Positions 19,472-23,070 of a stretch of DNA of 23,070 nt are shown here, piece by piece; positions within the stretch are counted from its first letter, which is position 1, and every line of letters begins with the position of its first letter. The notes beneath the pieces are model-generated. The model ran no database searches and was not told the DNA's origin. It saw only the letters and a list, made by a program, of their open reading frames with translations. Source of the DNA: Euprymna scolopes (taxonomy: Eukaryota; Mollusca; Cephalopoda; Sepiida; Sepiolidae); contig CM044528.1 of assembly GCA_024364805.1 (NCBI GenBank), forward strand, positions 38,556,560-38,579,629. The letters are read 5' to 3'. Both the position numbers and the translations under genes were made by a program.

Positions 19472-19945
19472 CAAGCTTGGCAACATCATGCATAGCATGT
19501 TTTCAAGCACAGGAGGAAATATAGGAGATTGGCGACCCTGATCACGTATGGTAGAATTAGCTGCAAAGTTCTTGGCAAATAGTTTGGCTTTGTCTGATGA
19601 CGAGATCTCCTCTGAACCATTGATGGTTCAAATAGAGCATGCACTTCTATTCAGGACCCGGTTTATTTGTCAAAACTGATGGGAACCAAGCCGCTGCTCG
19701 GCTACTTTGAATTTGACGAACTGAACGTGCAACTCTTGCGTTCTGCATTACTCTTTGCCAGTGATTACTGGCAGTCCTAAAGATGGTTTTAGTCTTGCTA
19801 CATCTCTTGCGTTAGAAGCAATAGAAATGATTTCTGTGCACAATGGCAGCAGCACATTTTCCCCCATAGTATAAACAAATTGTGTCCTACTCTGCCTCCA
19901 TGAAGAAGCAAGCACACTGCTACCAAAGGTGGACAAAAGCTATCT
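18130..19945 (-). mobile_element. Broken Jockey/CR1-type LINE antisense to ELOC
   Basis: Read on the minus strand from about 19945 down. A region before the RT includes ISSSDKAKLFAKNFAANST (about 19530-19600) and a remnant of the usual KATGPDGI motif (VIGTDGISVIVL, about 19395-19430). SQYRPISL-type sequence follows near 19270, then the RT core LNIAKAFDQVWHQVLLHKIS (motif A, about 19010-19085). YADD is at 18833-18844 (IYADDTTI), then FTPDPKWNMYIKSIVEAAGK and YPTADVILYLYTSST (18425-18610). The C-terminus reads LQALSAFHGKCLSELQSKVS with LRPAHLWNSVFN (18130-18375). Many stops and frameshifts are present. Unlike the plus-strand relative at 13700-15013 it keeps the motif A region. A 34-nt T tract (A on the element strand) lies inside it at 19438-19471. 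No poly(A) marks its 3' end. Confidence 0.85.
19438..19471. repeat. (T)34 homopolymer inside the LINE
   Basis: An uninterrupted T run within the RT lead-in of the antisense LINE. As poly(A) on the element strand in mid-ORF, it is not the LINE tail and more likely grew by slippage. Confidence 0.9.
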
Positions 19946-20392
19946 CAACATGCCTTAGTTCAATTATCACATAAACCAATTAATCTCTAATAGTTCTATA
20001 CATGCCAAAAATATAAAATTAGCTAATATTTTAATTACTAGCCTAAATTAATCCACTAATGTGTGCCAGCCAGTGTGTAACAATTTACAATTTCAATCAT
20101 GGATAAAAAACTGGTGATAATTTTATAATGCACAGTAAAATGGTCAGTTTTGGATGCAGTTAAAAATCCTAGACAGACAATTATTTTATCTTGGGTTTTT
20201 AGTATTTTGTTCCTTCCAATTCTCCCTATTCAGAATCTTGTATTTTCTGTACAATATTGGTCTCGTTTCTCCATACCTTCATTAGGAGACAAGTATGTAA
20301 AAATAGTAAGCAATGCTACTGAAGGTGAATATAAGCTAACATATGTGTATAATCTATATCACTTTAAAAGTGAAATTGTCTGTACATTTCCC
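19946..20392. other. ELOC intron, nothing recognised
   Basis: AT-rich intron sequence between the LINE and the tandem array. The overlapping plus frames at 20150-20434 and 20343-20567 run into the repeat and look like chance. Confidence 0.5.
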
Positions 20393-21035
20393 TACCAAAC
20401 TACCGTCAATTTTCAGTCTAGACTCGAGATTTGACATAAGGGGTATTGAGACTTGGGAAAATCCTTTTAATTCGTTTTCGGCCAGAAATTTAGCTGTTAA
20501 GCAGTCAAAGTTCAACGATTTGACCTTTGAAAACTCTACCAAACTCCTCCACCAATTTTGGGTCTAAACACTTGAAATTTTAGAAGTAGGTTACTTGGAA
20601 ATGGATCAAACTTTTTGATTTCAGCCCAAAACAAATGCTAAGGGTGGGGGTTAAAATTGGGGTCAGTTTTAAAAAAAATTGACCTCTGCAGTCTCTACCA
20701 AATTACTCACCAAATTTTTGGTCTAAACATTTGGAATTTTACATAGTGTATTCAGACAGAGCAAGATTTTTAATCTGTTTTTGGCCAAAAATTTGGCTGC
20801 CAAGGGGTCAAAGTTCAAAAGATTTGATCTTTGCTGTCTCTAGCAAACTATTAACTAAATTTTGGGTCTAAACATTTGAAATTTTACATAAAGGGTATTC
20901 AGGCATGCAGCAAGCTTTTTAATCAGTTTTTGGATGAAAATTTGGCTGCCAAAAGGTAATGTTTAAAGAGTTAACCTTTGCAGACTCTACTAAACTCTTC
21001 CGCCAATTTTGGGTCTAAACACTTGAAATTTTAGA
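20393..21035 (+). repeat. Tandem repeat, unit about 150 bp, about 4.3 copies
   Basis: Units begin with CTCTACCAAACT or variants at 20534, 20693, 20838 and 20985, giving lengths of 159, 145 and 147 bp. A diverged, incomplete unit precedes them from about 20393 and the last stops after about 50 bp. Shared phrases are TTTTGGGTCTAAACA, TTGAAATTTTACAT, GGTATTCAGACA, TTTTTGGCCAAAAATTTGGC and TGCCAAGGGGTCAAAGTTC. Units differ by roughly 15-30 percent by eye, so the array is old. The middle part of the second unit is replaced by GGGTGGGGGTTAAAATTGGG and its neighbours. The array carries no long frame. Confidence 0.85.
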
Positions 21036-21777
21036 TGGTTATTTTGACACGAGTCGTGTGTGCGTGTGCGCACCTAGTTATACAGCCCAAGCAAAGCCAG
21101 GCTGATCTGCTAATCATTTTAAATAAATTAAACATGGCTTCATCTGTACATATCAAAGATTTAAATGCCAGATTATTCACAATTAGTGCAACATGGCACG
21201 TAACATACTACGTATCTTGCAGCACTAATCATTTTACACTTAAACTGTATCGCGAGAATCATTGACTTCACCTTGCCAACCTTTGAAATGTACTAGTTCA
21301 AAGTTGTAGAATCATACGATTCTAAAAACTGTCAATATTGACTTTGCATGATTAATTGCAACCATTACAAGAGTGGTGTAAAGTTATCTTGCAGATAATC
21401 AAAATAATTATACTTAAATTATTATGCAACCACTTCAAAATTTCTATTAGTTCCTCAATTTACTCCTGTTAGCACTTTTCTCAACCACGCCTTGGAATTT
21501 TTGGAAAAACATTAGTTGTGAAAGTAAAATTTTCCCTCGTGGAGGGGGAGCCTGCATGCTCAGCTTCTTTTAAATTAGCAACTAAATATTACTTCTACTT
21601 ATAAAAAAAACTTTTGACAATCCAACTTGTAGCTGACAAATGATCTCCTTTTCAGTTTATTTTTTTCATGCTTGAAATACCAAATCAAATGTCTCTGGTC
21701 TAAATGAAAACCTATCCTAGGATTTGCAATTTTTTTTCCTTATCTCCGCATTGTTCACAATTGACTTTTCTTTTCAG
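21036..21777. other. ELOC intron between tandem array and exon 2
   Basis: It contains a (GT/GC)n patch (21055-21072), a hairpin-like CAGCC...GGCTG at 21083-21104 and AT-rich sequence. It ends in the acceptor TGACTTTTCTTTTCAG (AG at 21776-21777). No gene was recognised. Confidence 0.5.
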
Positions 21778-21826
21778 GACAATTCTCGGAACATGAAACT
21801 AACGAGATCAATTTCCGTGAAATTCC
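21778..21826 (+). CDS. ELOC: Elongin C, coding exon 2
   Basis: This 49-bp exon completes codon 58 and encodes GQFSEHETNEINFREIP up to the second base of codon 74. It corresponds to vertebrate GQFAENETNEVNFREIP, the loop and strand after the first BTB helix pair. The acceptor is TTTTCAG|GACAATTC and the donor ATTCC|GTGAGT (21827). Phase 1 in and phase 2 out join exactly with the neighbouring exons. Confidence 0.96.
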
Positions 21827-22575
<749 letters not shown>

Positions 22576-22745
22576 ATCTCCCACCCACCTGTTCTCTCTC
22601 TCTCTCTCTGCCCTCTTAATTCTTTTTATTCCAGGGGATTTTATCCCTTTTATTTTTTCTCCTTATTTAGGTTTACTTTACACTTTAAAAACAACTTATA
22701 AAAAAAATACAAAACCTGAACAATAAAACACGGGGTCCTTAACCA
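22576..22745 (+). promoter_or_regulatory. ELOC 3' UTR with polyadenylation signal
   Basis: A short (CT)n patch (22593-22609) follows the stop. A canonical AATAAA lies at 22722-22727, about 150 bases after it. Cleavage would be expected 10-30 bases further on. Downstream, GTTGTACGG-type sequence near 22800 is only mildly GU-rich. Use of a later signal is possible. Confidence 0.6.
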
Positions 22746-23070
22746 ATCTCATTTTATAACAGATAAAACTTGAACATATTTCTTTATCGTGAATCTTCTG
22801 TTGTACGGCTGCAGGCCAAATTATAACCTTTTTATTTTGATCTACTACTGCCATTAGTTTTTTTTAAGAATTACATTTTTTCTTCAAGATGGGTTTTCTC
22901 CCAATAATGAATGAAAAAAATTGTTTTAAAAAGTTAAACACTTTTCTTTATTCGACTGGAACTGAAATAGACGCTCATGTAATGATCCCCCCTCCCCTTT
23001 TTTTTTCCTCTGCTTTCCTCGTAATTGTATCGGCTTATATTAGCTGTGATCTTAAAATTTAAGAAAATAC
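22746..23070. other. Downstream of ELOC, nothing recognised
   Basis: AT-rich sequence with a C-rich and T-rich patch at 22986-23010. No gene or element ends are visible. Confidence 0.5.

Noticed and set aside
20393-21035. CRISPR-like array
   Set aside because: Units are about 150 bp, contiguous and diverged, with no spacer pattern. The locus is a eukaryotic intron.
21035-21265. 76-codon plus frame between tandem array and ELOC exon 2
   Set aside because: No family features. It overlaps the GT-rich patch and hairpin and lies in the intron.

Overview
The window looks like nuclear DNA of a metazoan, most likely a lophotrochozoan and perhaps a coleoid cephalopod. It is AT-rich, gene-sparse and full of SINEs, LINEs, short DNA transposons and long T tracts. 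Its two recognisable host genes have short exons with standard GT/AG junctions. The cephalopod guess is inference from repeat style and gene sequence, not a database match.

Left part (1-4440): this is mostly intron 1 of MESD, the ER chaperone of LRP5/6-type receptors. MESD lies on the minus strand and only its first coding exon (4248-4439) is inside the window. The intron holds a broken Tx1-like LINE (minus, about 940-2650), an (AT)n tract joined to a tRNA-type SINE (2650-2760), and two opposed copies of one Harbinger-like MITE (3143-3344 and 4003-4211). The second MITE ends 36 bp from the MESD splice donor.

Intergenic part (4440-11100): no host gene is recognised. From about 6980 to 8240 lies a fossil LTR-type retroelement with a leader, gag, a protease-like part and the start of the reverse transcriptase. 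From 8457 to 9113 lies a fold-back SINE locus. A second LTR-element fossil (gag tail and protease) runs from about 9486 to 10060. A roughly 45-nt motif resembling a hammerhead ribozyme recurs three times: in the leader of the first fossil and in both SINE copies.

Right part (11100-23070): this is most or all of the Elongin C gene (ELOC) on the plus strand. A compact promoter with three ETS-type sites and a TATA box (11106-11184) and a non-coding first exon ending at GTAAGT (11275) are proposed. Three certain coding exons follow (17599-17770, 21778-21826, 22434-22575), encoding a 120-residue protein, with an AATAAA about 150 bases after the stop. The proposed 6.3-kb first intron holds a broken Jockey/CR1-type LINE (plus), a hAT-like MITE and an unrecognised antisense coding-like tract (16324-16683). 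The 4-kb second intron holds a related LINE on the minus strand and a roughly 150-bp tandem repeat.

The two host genes are divergently transcribed. They share no obvious pathway, and the repeats between and inside them are the main source of unusual structure.
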